From contig RPFO01002073.1 in NCBI GenBank assembly GCA_009746045.1, positions 133,501 through 197,500 on the forward strand: DNA of 64,000 nucleotides, read 5' to 3'. The position numbers were made by a program, and so were the translations under genes. The notes under the pieces were generated by a model. It ran no database searches, had not been told where the DNA came from, and saw nothing but the letters and a program-made list of their open reading frames with translations. Of this stretch, positions 10,983-21,342 are shown in pieces. Each line of letters opens with the position of its first letter. Within the stretch, counting starts at the first letter, position 1. The stretch is from Mesostigma viride (Eukaryota > Streptophyta > Mesostigmatophyceae > Mesostigmatales > Mesostigmataceae).

Positions 10983-11685
10983 AGTTAACGTTCTTAGCAA
11001 ACGCAATGTGAAGGATACGGTTGCAATGCAGCAATGTGTGAATATGGTTGGAAACGGAGCTTTGTTAAAATTGGATAATGTTACAGCGCTCACACACTTG
11101 AGGCTTGTACACGCGTTTGCCAAGTCAAGGCAACACACGTGAGGCGGGCTCGCAAGAGTCTCTGATGCCCAATTGGCACTGGCCTATTCTTTATATACTT
11201 GTGCACTGTGCTTTGCTAGGCCTGAGCAGCCTAGGAGGCCTGCTCAGTAATAACACTCCCGGTACAGTATTCACTACCTGTACAGCGCCCAGTTCCTATA
11301 CAGTAGGTCTGCCATACAGGCACAGTGACCACAGAGCGCAGTCCACAGTGACTATTGCATCTGCACCTAGAAGTCCAGGACTAAGCCTGCGGTACCAACA
11401 GACCACAGGTTAAGGTTCCTATTTCCTGCGTACGACGTATTAATCCAATACCGTCGCAGGTACAGCACCTAATTCCTGTCAGCCCAGGAATTACTGTCGA
11501 CCCCATATGTCGTCGGCAAATATTCACGTCCGACTTAGAAGAACAGCCGGCTCGCGCTCGCGCGCGACCGGGAAGTCGGAACGCCATAACTTTCTTGATA
11601 CTTGTCGGAATGAACTCGTTCCGGTGCCGCTGGAATCGCAGAGATATGCCGAATCAGGATCACGCCAATGCGCTTGGCGTTAACT
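10983..11685 (-). repeat. copia B 3' LTR
   Basis: 703 bp. It matches the split 5' LTR (22356-22755 plus 47553-47851) and the copia A LTR. The start (read on -) is AGTTAACGCC followed by a hairpin; the end is AACGTTAACT. Confidence 0.9.
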
Positions 11686-12432
11686 CCAATCCTTTCTTTT
11701 CTTGAGCTGTAGCAGCTCACACAAGTCTACATACAAACACACACAATGGGTACTGGACATCCTCCCCGACTACAAGTCACAACCCGCTGGGCATGACAGT
11801 CAGCTTGGATTCCTTATTATATGTACATAGCACCCATACTGGCTCAGGAGCACAAACAAATTACAATGAGTCCCTATCCCTTCACGGGAGGCTCGTTGTG
11901 TTACCCATGTACAAGAGGTTGGCCAACTGTGGCAGCCCATAGGTGTTCAGCTAAGAACTTGAGAAGTATGTACAACCTTCAGGACCTTAGGCGAAACCCC
12001 ACAGATCACCCACAACAGCTCATCAGAAAACATTGCTGACCCCCAGACGGGAGTCGGCGCCGGTCTGCTGCCCCTTATCGAACCAGACACAACATCTACG
12101 CGAAGCACATGCAAAACACAAGCTCCTATACTCGTTCCAACCGTGGAAAATCAGGGGACCTGTCGCCACCTCACCAGCATGGTGGATGGGTCAGCCAGTC
12201 CGTGAAACTCCGCCTTAAGACGGCACCAGGGAATCGAACCCCGCCCACAAACCACAGATCTGGGGAAACCTCAGACTGAGATGAAAACCCCAGATAGACA
12301 TCTCTCCATCAGAGACAATGTCAGACATTCCCACACCAGAGACATGTCTCACCCCTCAAGGTGTGCTCAGGATTATGTACAATCAAGCTCCCAGCCTGAT
12401 ATCCAGAGACTTAAGCACCCAGCTCTCAGCTT
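11686..12432 (-). other. copia B 3' untranslated region
   Basis: No gene. Matches copia A 268-1077 with one copy of the 60-bp unit. Holds the T-arm-like motif (read on -, GGGTTCGATTCCC, about 12226-12240) and the purine tract AAGAAAAGAAAGGATTGG next to the LTR. Confidence 0.6.
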
Positions 12433-15400
12433 TTAGACAGATAGACCGACTTGACAGTCAGCATTCATGAGCTTCCTCAGTACATTGTACTGGGCTGGGG
12501 CCTTGTGTGGCAGCTTTGTCAATGCATCAGCAGGGTTCTCCTCGCCAGGGATATGCTTCAAGTCAACCAAACTGGCCAACTCCTTCAGCAACAAATAATC
12601 CAGGTCCCGGCTTCTGGCCAGCTGCTTGTGAACAAACTGGACCATACCCATGCTGTCTGTTAGCAACAACGTCTCCATCTGCAAGGTCCAAGGGGTAACT
12701 GAAGCCAGCTCCAGCATTAACTCCTTTATGTACAGGCTGGACTGGATCCCCTCGCATATGGCCCTGCATTCTGCCACATCTGAACTGATACAGACCCTCT
12801 TCTGCAGTCTGCTGTACCAGCTGAACAAACTTGCCCTGCTCTGATAAAAAGCAAACAGAGCAGCAGATCTCCCCCTGACCTTGGTAACCTGGCGAGCATC
12901 CATGGAACTGTCAACAAAGATCTCCAAGGTGATAGGCTGGGCAAAGTCAATCCCAGACAAAATCAGATCAGGGGTACTCTCCACCAACCGGGCTATGACT
13001 CGAGGCTTCTCATCCTCAAGCACCTCATCAGGCATTCTGCTATGGACCATCAAAGACGGACCACAGATGCTGGCAAACCAGGCCCACATGCCTCTCAACT
13101 CAGGTCCTGCAGCCTGGGTGATCTTCTCTGGCAAGGCCTTCACAATGGTCTGTTTATAATCTCCTCCAGCCTGAAGCCTGATACTCCACTCCCCGTCCCT
13201 CCTGAACAGGGTAGCCTGCATTCCACAGAACACTACAGGCTTGTTGGGCTCCTGCCACAGCTCCTTGCCCAGTGAAAACTTGCCACTGATGACAGGAATA
13301 AACTTCTTCAGCCAGGTCGTGGGGGCTAGCAAATGCAGATCATCTCCATGCAAACTAGCATACACTGGCAGACCCTCCCATTGGGCCAGCAGCAAACAGG
13401 GATCAACTGAAGACACTCTCAAGCCACACTCACTGATCAGAGCTTCCTGCAGCGTGAGTCTCCAGATGATTGGGCTCGACCTGAGTCCTTCCAGGCCCTT
13501 CAGAATAACCAGGAATTGTTGATGCAGCTCCAGCTTCCAGATGGCAGGCACCTCAACACAGTAAGGCTCATCCTGCTTCCACACCCTCCTGGCCACTTCT
13601 GGATCAGATTTTAAAAATGCCCTCTTGAAGTCCAGCAGCACTGATGACATAGCTGCTCCCCTGTTCAGCAACCCCACGTAGAGACATAGCAAAATTCTCC
13701 ATGTGTCGTGTAGCATCCCTGGCGTGTATAGCTCCTCTCCTGGCAGACTCCCCGTGCCGTGATACTCATTCAGGACAGGCCTGACATGGGGCACTGATAC
13801 CTCATCCACAACCTTCCTCTTCAGCACAAATCTCAAAGCAAGCTTCCTTGATGCTGGGGGACGTCTGTCTGTTGGTGCAGCACACTCAAACTGCAACCAC
13901 TCCTCCAATGCCTTGGAGAAGGCGAGCTTCCAAGCCTCAAACAAAGTAGGCGAGCTCATCTCTTGGACCAGCTGGTCATATGTCAAAGGAGAGTGTGCAG
14001 CAAGGCTCCTGTGAGTTATGCCAATACTGCTGGGGTGCAACACAGCTGGAATCACCAAACTGGCCGCTGGGGGCACCTCCCCTTCATCCCATTTTACACC
14101 CTTGACCGGCTTGGCCCTGCACCTGACTGGAAATGTTGTCCTGAAATTTTCTAGGGGAATCATCCCCCAGCCATCTCTTCTCAGAGCTGTAGCTCTGATA
14201 GAAATCCCAGGATTGCCCAGAAAATTCTGACCCAAAATCACAGGGCCATCATAGTCCTCTAGGACAAGGAAGGTCACATCCACACCCATGACAGGGGCAG
14301 TAACCTCTCCCAACACCCTTAGATGCGTCCTACCACTGAAATCAGACACCCAGGGGCAACTTGGTTCTCCGACCAGCAGTTCTCCTGTATGCTGAGGTCC
14401 CATGACAGAAACCTGTGCATTGGTATCTATCTCCATGGCAGCTACCTCAGGTTCATCCAACTGGACAAGCTTGGACACCTTAGGCTCCTTCTTGGCTCTT
14501 TGCAAAGCCTGTACAATATCTGATAGACGCACACCCCTAGGCCTGGTGTCGGGCCGTTCCGGAGGTGCAGCCTGTCCGCCTGCTTGCCCAACCACCGTAT
14601 GTGAAGGTACCCCAGGGGCCGGGCCAGGGTCACCCTGAGGGCTCGATACAGCTGTAGCACCCTGATCAGGAAGCTCCACGTCACCCCCGCCTTGTACACC
14701 AGCGGGCACCTGGAAGAGGTCTCCTTGATTACCTCCCCGGGGACGGATCTTTGACCAGGACAGACGGTGCACTGCTTGGGAGCCATCAATGGCCACCCAG
14801 CACTTATGGCCAGCGGCTTCTACTCGGGTCACCACCCCATCATGCCAGCTGCCACGTTTCCCTGGAAAGCTTGGTTCCTTCCACACAACAACCTGTTGTC
14901 CAACGTTAGGTTCTAGGACACTCCAGCCCTTGTCTTTCTGCCTCAGCTTGAGGAACTTGGCCTCTAGCTTCTCCTTCCATGCCTGCTCAGCATCAGCTGG
15001 CAGCATCCTGGTATGCAGCATAAGAGGATTGATGGCAATGTCACCAAAGAACATGGGAGTCCTCAGGTTCAGCCTATCCTCCACAGAACGTAGCCATGCA
15101 GATGTCACAATGGCAGATGACGTCCTTGGAATCCTCTCCACCAGCAGCACAGTCTTGATCTCTTGGATGGCTCTCTCCACCACCCCTTGCTGGCCGTGGC
15201 TCTCCCTGGGTGTAATCAGCAACTCTGGAAACTCTGGCAGGTTCTCACAGCACTCAAACTGAATGTCACACTGCAACAACTCCAACCCAGGGTACCTGCT
15301 CCTTGTCAACTTCAGAGCAGCAATCAATGTAGGCTTCTCCATGTCAGGCAGGATCTCTAGGGTCTTGTACTTGGTATATCTGTCCACTGCCACCAGCAGC

Positions 15401-16023
15401 TTCAAACCCCTGATTCTCTGAATATCTACCTGCACATGGCCTGGCTGCAAAATAGGAGTCCTGGCATGAGACTGCTTGGGCTTTCTAGCAACTAGCCTGC
15501 ACTTGCAAGCTTGAGCAACCTGTTGGCAGATGGAGTACAACTCACTTCCTCCCAGCCGTCTAGCAACTTGCAAAGACTGAGCTGCATGGCCAAACATGGT
15601 ATGCAACCTTGAGGCAATGTCATACAAGAGAGAAAATCTTTTATTGTCATTATTAGCACTCAAGGTATGTACAGATCCCTTATGTACAGGAGGCACCAGG
15701 GTCGTGCCTGTCAGACTGTCTCCAGCCCTATCCTCATCCTGACCATCCTGTGCCAGTCCTGCACGGTCAGAATGCTTCTGAGATCCACCTGGGTCCACAT
15801 CACCAGGTCCTACCTCAGGCTCAGCACCGCCATGGCGGGCACGTTGGCGAGTAACCACTGCAGCTACAGCTGGCATACTCTCTGTGGTAACCAAGCTTGC
15901 CCCATCGTGTCCAATAGGCTCTTTCACTAGAGCATGGGGCTGCCCCTCACTGCCGTCACTAGCAGCTACATTACACACCCCTGGGGGCACCCTCCAGGGT
16001 TCAGGGATGTGTGCAGGCTCAAG
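12433..16023 (-). CDS. pol: copia B pol: INT - protease-like - RT - RNase H
   Basis: One open frame of about 1,197 codons following the gag UGA at 16024-16026 in the same frame. Order of domains: zinc-binding/integrase start (RLHTMFGH ... CQQVAQACKC, near residue 130), integrase core (GHVQVDIQRIRG, CDIQFE, SHGQQGVVERAIQEIK), a retropepsin-like block (MEIDTNAQVSVM near 520, then VILGQNFL), RT (KRAFLKSDPEVA, HGDD at 13339-13350), RNase H (VDSSMDA, SSDVAECRAICEG, NPADALTKLP). Usual copia order is protease before integrase with DT/SG and YxDD, so the order, D-T-N and HGDD are all atypical, yet copia C shares them. The frame is intact and may be active. Its expression probably needs readthrough of the gag stop. 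Confidence 0.88.
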   Translation of the reverse strand, partial: LEPAHIPEPWRVPPGVCNVAASDGSEGQPHALVKEPIGHDGASLVTTESMPAVAAVVTRQRARHGGAEPEVGPGDVDPGGSQKHSDRAGLAQDGQDEDRAGDSLTGTTLVPPVHKGSVHTLSANNDNKRFSLLYDIASRLHTMFGHAAQSLQVARRLGGSELYSICQQVAQACKCRLVARKPKQSHARTPILQPGHVQVDIQRIRGLKLLVAVDRYTKYKTLEILPDMEKPTLIAALKLTRSRYPGLELLQCDIQFECCENLPEFPELLITPRESHGQQGVVERAIQEIKTVLLVERIPRTSSAIVTSAWLRSVEDRLNLRTPMFFGDIAINPLMLHTRMLPADAEQAWKEKLEAKFLKLRQKDKGWSVLEPNVGQQVVVWKEPSFPGKRGSWHDGVVTRVEAAGHKCWVAIDGSQAVHRLSWSKIRPRGGNQGDLFQVPAGVQGGGDVELPDQGATAVSSPQGDPGPAPGVPSHTVVGQAGGQAAPPERPDTRPRGVRLSDIVQALQRAKKEPKVSKLVQLDEPEVAAMEIDTNAQVSVMGPQHTGELLVGEPSCPWVSDFSGRTHLRVLGEVTAPVMGVDVTFLVLEDYDGPVILGQNFLGNPGISIRATALRRDGWGMIPLENFRTTFPVRCRAKPVKGVKWDEGEVPPAASLVIPAVLHPSSIGITHRSLAAHSPLTYDQLVQEMSSPTLFEAWKLAFSKALEEWLQFECAAPTDRRPPASRKLALRFVLKRKVVDEVSVPHVRPVLNEYHGTGSLPGEELYTPGMLHDTWRILLCLYVGLLNRGAAMSSVLLDFKRAFLKSDPEVARRVWKQDEPYCVEVPAIWKLELHQQFLVILKGLEGLRSSPIIWRLTLQEALISECGLRVSSVDPCLLLAQWEGLPVYASLHGDDLHLLAPTTWLKKFIPVISGKFSLGKELWQEPNKPVVFCGMQATLFRRDGEWSIRLQAGGDYKQTIVKALPEKITQAAGPELRGMWAWFASICGPSLMVHSRMPDEVLEDEKPRVIARLVESTPDLILSGIDFAQPITLEIFVDSSMDARQVTKVRGRSAALFAFYQSRASLFSWYSRLQKRVCISSDVAECRAICEGIQSSLYIKELMLELASVTPWTLQMETLLLTDSMGMVQFVHKQLARSRDLDYLLLKELASLVDLKHIPGEENPADALTKLPHKAPAQYNVLRKLMNADCQVGLSV

Positions 16024-16026
16024 TCA
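16024..16026 (-). promoter_or_regulatory. gag/pol UGA stop, candidate readthrough site (copia B)
   Basis: On the - strand the gag frame (after correcting a one-base deletion near 16155) ends KGKAADH then TGA CTT GAG, and pol continues in the same frame without another stop. Copia C has the same layout with TGA CTA G. Function is inferred. Confidence 0.6.
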
Positions 16027-16857
16027 ATGATCAGCAGCCTTGCCCTTGCCCTTATCCTGGGATGGACCAGCCTTGTCCTTGCTGCCACCCTGAGCTGGCT
16101 TGCTCTGACCTTCCTGCCTCAGGTACGAGGGACACTCATTCCTGAAGTGACCCTTCCCTGGCAGAAATAACATTCCACCTGACTGATGTCCCGTGAGGTC
16201 CCACTGCTGGGCCCAGCCTTGGGAGGACCACCCACCCTCTTGAAGTCAAACTGGGACTGTGGATGTCCCGACTTCGGCGGGGTCCCCCGTCCAGCCCTTC
16301 TGTCACGCCCCCTCCTGGACCTTCCTCGACCCCTTGAAGAGGTCTCAGGCCCTCTCGAGGGCGCTGGGCCCCCGTGGCCCGATCCCCTCATGGACTTAAC
16401 CGGGTTCAGCGGCCTCCTCGTCCCCTGACGAGGGCGCTTACCACCCACGTACTTGCCGCTGAAACACTCATACAACTGGTCCGTCATGGCTGCCCAGCCA
16501 TGGACCTGTCGCATGTGGATGGTCACATTATCCATGGTGACCGGATCCAGCTGCAGCAACTTGAGAAAGTCGCCCATGGCCATCCGATCTGCAACGAAGA
16601 ATCCCTTGGCCATGGCGTCCTCCCTCAGCTTGACGAAGTCTTCAAAGGCGTGGACCACTAGCTGCCCCTTGATGGGCTTGTAGTCCAGGTATTCTTGCTT
16701 CAGGTGGGACCCATCTATGGTCCTCTTGTCACTCAGGAACACCCTGAGTCGCGTCATAAACGCCGCCCAGGTGTCCCCCGCCGTGTGTCGCTCCCGAACA
16801 AACTTGAACAGCCGCCTCGCCGACTGCCTTATGTAGGCACTAGACGCCAGGATGCGA
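16027..16857 (-). pseudogene. gag: copia B gag, main part with zinc knuckle
   Basis: Gag of copia B downstream of the hAT-2 insertion. Helical capsid-like blocks (SAYIRQSARRLFKFVRE, DTWAAFMTRLRVFLSD, FEDFVKLREDAMAKGFF) resemble copia C gag (RVNDMARHALKEGHTW, FDDIKEEF-type positions). An Arg/Gly-rich stretch follows, then a CCHC knuckle (CYFCQG then, in the next frame, GHFRNEC). A single A appears missing near 16155, which shifts the frame inside the knuckle so the frame as written ends at 16119. Gag packages element RNA into particles. The upstream part is at 20874-21240. Removing hAT-2 plus one duplication restores an uninterrupted join (DKLRI / LASSAY). Confidence 0.75.
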
Positions 16858-17263
16858 CTGGGTTGGTCAGTACGCCGTACGGAGCCGCAAAAATACGGGA
16901 AAACGTACACTGAAGGCCTCCGCCGTATATACGCGTACTTTACTTCAGAATACGCGGTTTGGACTTAGAATTTTTCGGGGGTACCAGCGGGCAGCGGGCA
17001 CTGGCGCGGTGCCCAGGTTCTGGGCGCGGCGCGTTCACTGCACATTTGAGATTTTTACTACTTACTAGAAGTAGATGCGTACAGTTCTTTCCATAAAGCG
17101 CGAGCCTTGCAAAATCTTTGGCCGGTAGGAGACAGCTAGGACTAGGTACATAACGCATAATGCCAGCAAATGCCAGCTCTGCTACTGACGGTGTAATGCA
17201 ATATAGCGACGACGAGGCCAGTGCGACTGTGCGATAGTGTGCAGCCATTTTCGATTTGCAGCC

Positions 17264-17476
17264 ATGCCGAAGAAAGGGCCTGAATGGGATTTCGTTGTCG
17301 AGAAGAAAGAAGCAGTCACAGATGCTGTTAGTAACACAACGCAGTATGTGTCGAGGATGTTCTGCTCATTTTGCAACAAGAACTTCTCCTACAAGGCTGT
17401 CGCGTTTGCGTGCCATTATATCCTAGCCTATCACTTGGAAGGCATATCCATAGCAATAGAGTACTCTTGTGTGTGA
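17264..17476 (+). pseudogene. hAT-2 transposase N-terminus, BED zinc finger
   Basis: Starts MPKKGPEWDFVVEKKE and contains MFCSFCNKNF ... ACHYILAYHLEG, a C-x2-C ... H-x4-H pattern with the W-x-F start typical of BED fingers, which bind DNA at the N-terminus of hAT transposases. The frame ends after 70 codons at the start of a duplicated segment. The same finger second half recurs at 18463-18554. The rest of the transposase is missing here, so this is a fragment; it might instead be an exon. Confidence 0.7.
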
Positions 17477-20078
17477 TCCACTATATTAAAATGAGAATGA
17501 AAGGTGCGGTCCTTTATGGCACCGCCACCTTCATGACAGGCAATCCGGCCCAACCAGCCGATTCTTGAGACCATGCTTTATCATTAAAGCAACCAAAAGA
17601 CATTTCAATTCCAATGAGATACATGACGAATTACAAAGAGTGTCGAGTTGTAATGTTGTAGTTATAAGAGCAGCTGTGAGGTCCCTTGGTTGACGCCACT
17701 GCAGGCCCCTTGTGGCGGCAGTGCGCGTGTGTTCCCGACCTAGTTCCTACTGGCATTCTTGCCAACGACGACCAGGGTGCCCGAAGGCCCTGTCCCTTGT
17801 CTCGTTCTCAGTCTTACACACATTCTTAACAAAACCAATACATTGTCATATCCGTCAGTCCATCCTCATGGCAACTGACTGCATGCAACCACTCACGGGG
17901 GCTGCTCCGGGCTGCTCGAACTATTTCACCCCATGAAGACAACAAACCAGTTGTGAGGGAGAGAAACGGACGAACAACGACCACCATGGCCGCTGCGCTG
18001 CTCCTAAATACCTCCAAAAATCCCGGCATCCATGCGCTGTCGCATTTGCCAGCAAGCCGCCTGACGTGCAGTTAGACTGCCAGCAAAATGCAGAGCAAGT
18101 CTGTTCGACAACCACGTGCGAGCCAGCACACCGCACACTACGATCTGCGTATCTAGCTTTGTCAGATGGACTGAACATCATTCCGTCTGAACAATACAAA
18201 AGATTCATAACTGCCAAATGTCACGCACCGGAATATTGCGCAAGCCACCAAGGCTTTGCGCCCCAAAGTCTTGCGCCTGAACCTAAGTCAGGTCACCTAA
18301 GACTGTCACTCTAGAAATTCAGGCCTTTCCGGCGCGGCGCTCCACACCGGCCCAAGGAACAAAGCCTGCGGCCTACTGAATCGGAACCAACCAAACGTCG
18401 GTAACGATTCCGAACCGCGTAACTTCTTGAGTGCACGGACGTAAATGATCACGGACGTGACAGCTGTCGCGTTTGCGTGCCATTATATCCTAGCCTATCA
18501 CTTGGAAGGCATATCCATAGCAATAGAGTACTCTTGTGTGTGATCCACTATATTCCCCCCCACTTTTTAGCTCGAAAAAATGAAGAGCCAAAAAGTCAAA
18601 AAGAGGATCACATAGGGAAAAAAAAATTCCCACGACAGGACCACACATGCTTTTCAAATTAAGGCTAAGCAATAACCTCTTCAGTGCTTTTTCAAGGATA
18701 AGCATAATCCTCTTCATGGCTTTTTCAAGGATATATATTTTAAAAATATAATTACTTACAGCAGAGTGAAATCACTCAAACCAAAGCAAACGCCCAGCTA
18801 TAAACCTATATACAGAGCCATGTCAAAGCTCTATACTACGATAAGACCAATGGAAACGCCTAACGGGAGGAACCATCAAGGATATATATAACCATCAAGG
18901 ATATATATAAGCCTAATCCTCTTCATAGCTTTTTAAAGGATAAGCTTAATCCTCTTCCAAGTGCTTGATTCTGCAAGCAGCTTGGGTATATCTCCGGCTC
19001 AGGCTGTCCGAACTGAACCCGCCAAGGGTTGTTCGCTCGTTTTAATTAAGTGGTGATGATAGGTGTGGTCCTTGACGGCACCACCACCTTCATGACAGGC
19101 AGCGCAGCCAGCCGATTATATTATGAAGATTGCAATAATGCTTTATGATGAAAGCAATGCCCAAACCATTCATTCCATAACATTTGACAGATTACAATGA
19201 ATGCCGAGTTGTGCTGCCGCAACTGTAAGAGTAACTACATATCCTTGAGACCCATCGAAATCACCACAGACCGACCATGACGCCACTGTGGCGCAACAGT
19301 GTTTACTTACGTCATAATCTATATCAACTGTGTGACTCTGCGCTCATGTCCCAGTTACTGGCACACTGGCCAACGACGAACCGGCCCTTTCCCGGGACTG
19401 TTCCCGGGTCAGCAGAACGTTTCTCGTCCACAATGCCAACAACATCCCAACCGGATCAAACCACTGTCAATCCTATCAACCATCGTCATGGCAACGACAT
19501 GCAACCACTCACGGGGGCTGCTCCGGGCTGCTCGAACTATTTCACCCCATGAAGACAACAAACCAGTTGTGAGGGAGAGAAACGGACGAACAACGACCAC
19601 CATGGCCGCTGCGCTGCTCCTAAATACCTCCAAAAATCCCGGCATCCATGCGCTGTCGCATTTGCCAGCAAGCCGCCTGACGTGCAGTTAGACTGCCAGC
19701 AAAATGCAGAGCAAGTCTGTTCGACAACCACGTGCGAGCCAGCACACCGCACACTACGATCTGCGTATCTAGCTTTGTCAGATGGACTGAACATCATTCC
19801 GTCTGAACAATACAAAAGATTCATAACTGCCAAATGTCACGCACCGGAATATTGCGCAAGCCACCAAGGCTTTGCGCCCCAAAGTCTTGCGCCTGAACCT
19901 AAGTCAGGTCACCTAAGACTGTCACTCTAGAAATTCAGGCCTTTCCGGCGCGGCGCTCCACACCGGCCCAAGGAACAAAGCCTGCGGCCTACTGAATCGG
20001 AACCAACCAAACGTCGGTAACGATTCCGAACCGCGTAACTTCTTGAGTGCACGGACGTAAATGATCACGGACGTGACA
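17396..20078 (+). repeat. large internal direct duplication in hAT-2
   Basis: Unit 1 (17396-18462) and unit 2 (18463-20078) both start GCTGTCGCGTTTGCGTGCC and both end with a near-identical 570-bp block (17893-18462, 19509-20078). Unit 2 carries about 500 bp of extra sequence (about 18555-19040), including an inverted copy of the 3239-3509 repeat and short repeats AACCATCAAGGATATATATA. Middle parts have diverged. No gene is recognised in the units beyond the finger. Confidence 0.85.
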
Positions 20079-20264
20079 AGGCGGGGCCAATCAGCGTATT
20101 CCGAGTCCGTGCACACTTTGCCGGAATCGCAGGGTAAGGGATGTTACCCTGCGACAAATTTCCACCGAATATCCGGAGCAGGTTTCTCAGGATTGCAAAC
20201 AACAAGTTGCAGAAGTCAGACGCCAAGAAGCATCACAATTTGAACAGGGCAATCATTGGCGGAG

Positions 20265-20558
20265 ATGGGAGGGGCTGCGCCGGCTGACTTGTCGTCGGTT
20301 CCCAGCAAAGGCCAGCTGAGCATCACCAAATGGCTGGTTCCCGTCGACGAACAAGGTGTCCAGCTGCTGGCTGCCGAATTTTTTATCGAGAACGGCATTG
20401 CCTTCAATGCGGCTGAGAGCGCCTCTTTCAAGCAGATGGTGGCCGGCATGATCCAGTACAAAGGAGCTTGTTGTGGGATCCTTGAGAGCATGGTCCTTAG
20501 TAGTTGTGTCTTATGTCCTCTCATGCATTATATAGTGAATGGCTTTCCTTACAATTAA
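20265..20558 (+). pseudogene. hAT-2 transposase middle fragment
   Basis: MGGAAPADLSSVPSKG followed by QLSITKWL and then AEFFIENGIAFNAAESASF and KQMVAGM. The last block fits the conserved F-F ... G-I-x-F ... F segment (DUF659-like) before the catalytic core in many hAT transposases. It stops after QYKGACCGILES or passes an exon boundary (GT follows TACAAAG). A further short frame from 20711 (TIIKERANWVTDNWT) may be downstream exon. Catalytic residues are not found, so non-autonomous. Confidence 0.55.
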
Positions 20559-20873
20559 CTAATTAATTGATTCCTTACAGTTCCCGTTGCAGTCTAGATC
20601 TGCTCCCCCCAGCATTTAACAAATCATAATCAGATAGGATTGCAGGGCATAAATTAATGGAAGATGTTAATAAATAAGCATATACACCAAATTTCAGTTG
20701 CAATAACTGCATGACCATCATCAAGGAGCGTGCTAATTGGGTGACTGACAATTGGACCACAAAAACTGTCGCGTATTTTACCGCCGCGTATTTTACACCC
20801 CCCACGTATAATACGCGTATTTTAGGTCCGCGTATTATACCCCGTACCCGTATTTGCCAACCCGGGGATGCGA

Positions 20874-21240
20874 AGCTTGTCACCGGTGTAGATGTCCGTG
20901 TACAAGCTCATGTCCTCTAACATCCTCTCAGCTGCGTCCCGGGGCTGCCAATTGTCCTTGATGGACTGAAACTGGCCCCTAGCACCGCGTACCCTTCAGC
21001 CACGGTCGGTCGCTTAGGTGCCGCTTGATCTGCGGCTGGCGCGTTCTGACCGCCCTGCGATCCTTGGCTCTGATCATCTGGCAGCGCAGCCTGGTCTCCC
21101 AGCGCCTGGCCGTCACCGCGTCCATCGCGTCCACCGCGTCCATCGCGTCCATCGCGTCCATCGCGTCCATCCAACCCAGCGCCGCGCCGCGCAAAGCCCA
21201 TAATAAGGCGCGCTTGTTGGTCAATAGCTCCCTCACTCAT
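20874..21240 (-). pseudogene. gag: copia B gag, N-terminal part
   Basis: ATG at 21238-21240 (MSEGAIDQQARLIMGF), then an unusual low-complexity run of GRD triplets (about 21125-21175), then PTVAEGYAVLG. A one-base shift near 20965 leads into SIKDNWQPRDAAERMLED and SLYTDIYTGDKLRI, which meets the hAT-2 insertion and resumes at 16857. The same position in copia C (LKQDNLDKWLDDM) confirms that this is gag. Confidence 0.65.
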
Positions 21241-21342
21241 GATGGCCTCTGTTCAGATCTGCTACAGCCAGCCAAGTGGCCAAGCAGCAATTAAAGCAAT
21301 ATAAGCTACTGAACAAGAAAGGAAATTGCCAAGTGTTGCCAC

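Larger units (their letters stand above)
16858..20865 (+). mobile_element. hAT-2, defective hAT transposon
   Basis: Ends CTGGGTTGGTCAGTACG and the inverse of CCGGGTTGGCAAATACG are flanked by the 8-bp duplication GGATGCGA (16850-16857, 20866-20873), inside copia B gag. Both subterminal regions are dense in CGTAT/ATACG motifs. It encodes, on +, a BED zinc finger (17264-17476) and a second hAT-like segment (20265 onward), but no catalytic core or C-terminal dimerisation domain. A large internal duplication (17396-20078) has scrambled it. It is related to hAT-1 by its ends. Confidence 0.9.

Noticed and set aside
9259-11142. A fused host gene running from 9259 across hAT-1 into 11142
   Set aside because: The sequence after hAT-1 is the copia B LTR, so the continuing frame is coincidental; removing both insertions gives a stop two codons later.
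14789-15262. 157-codon + strand frame
   Set aside because: Antisense to copia B integrase, Ser/Leu-rich composition expected of a shadow frame.
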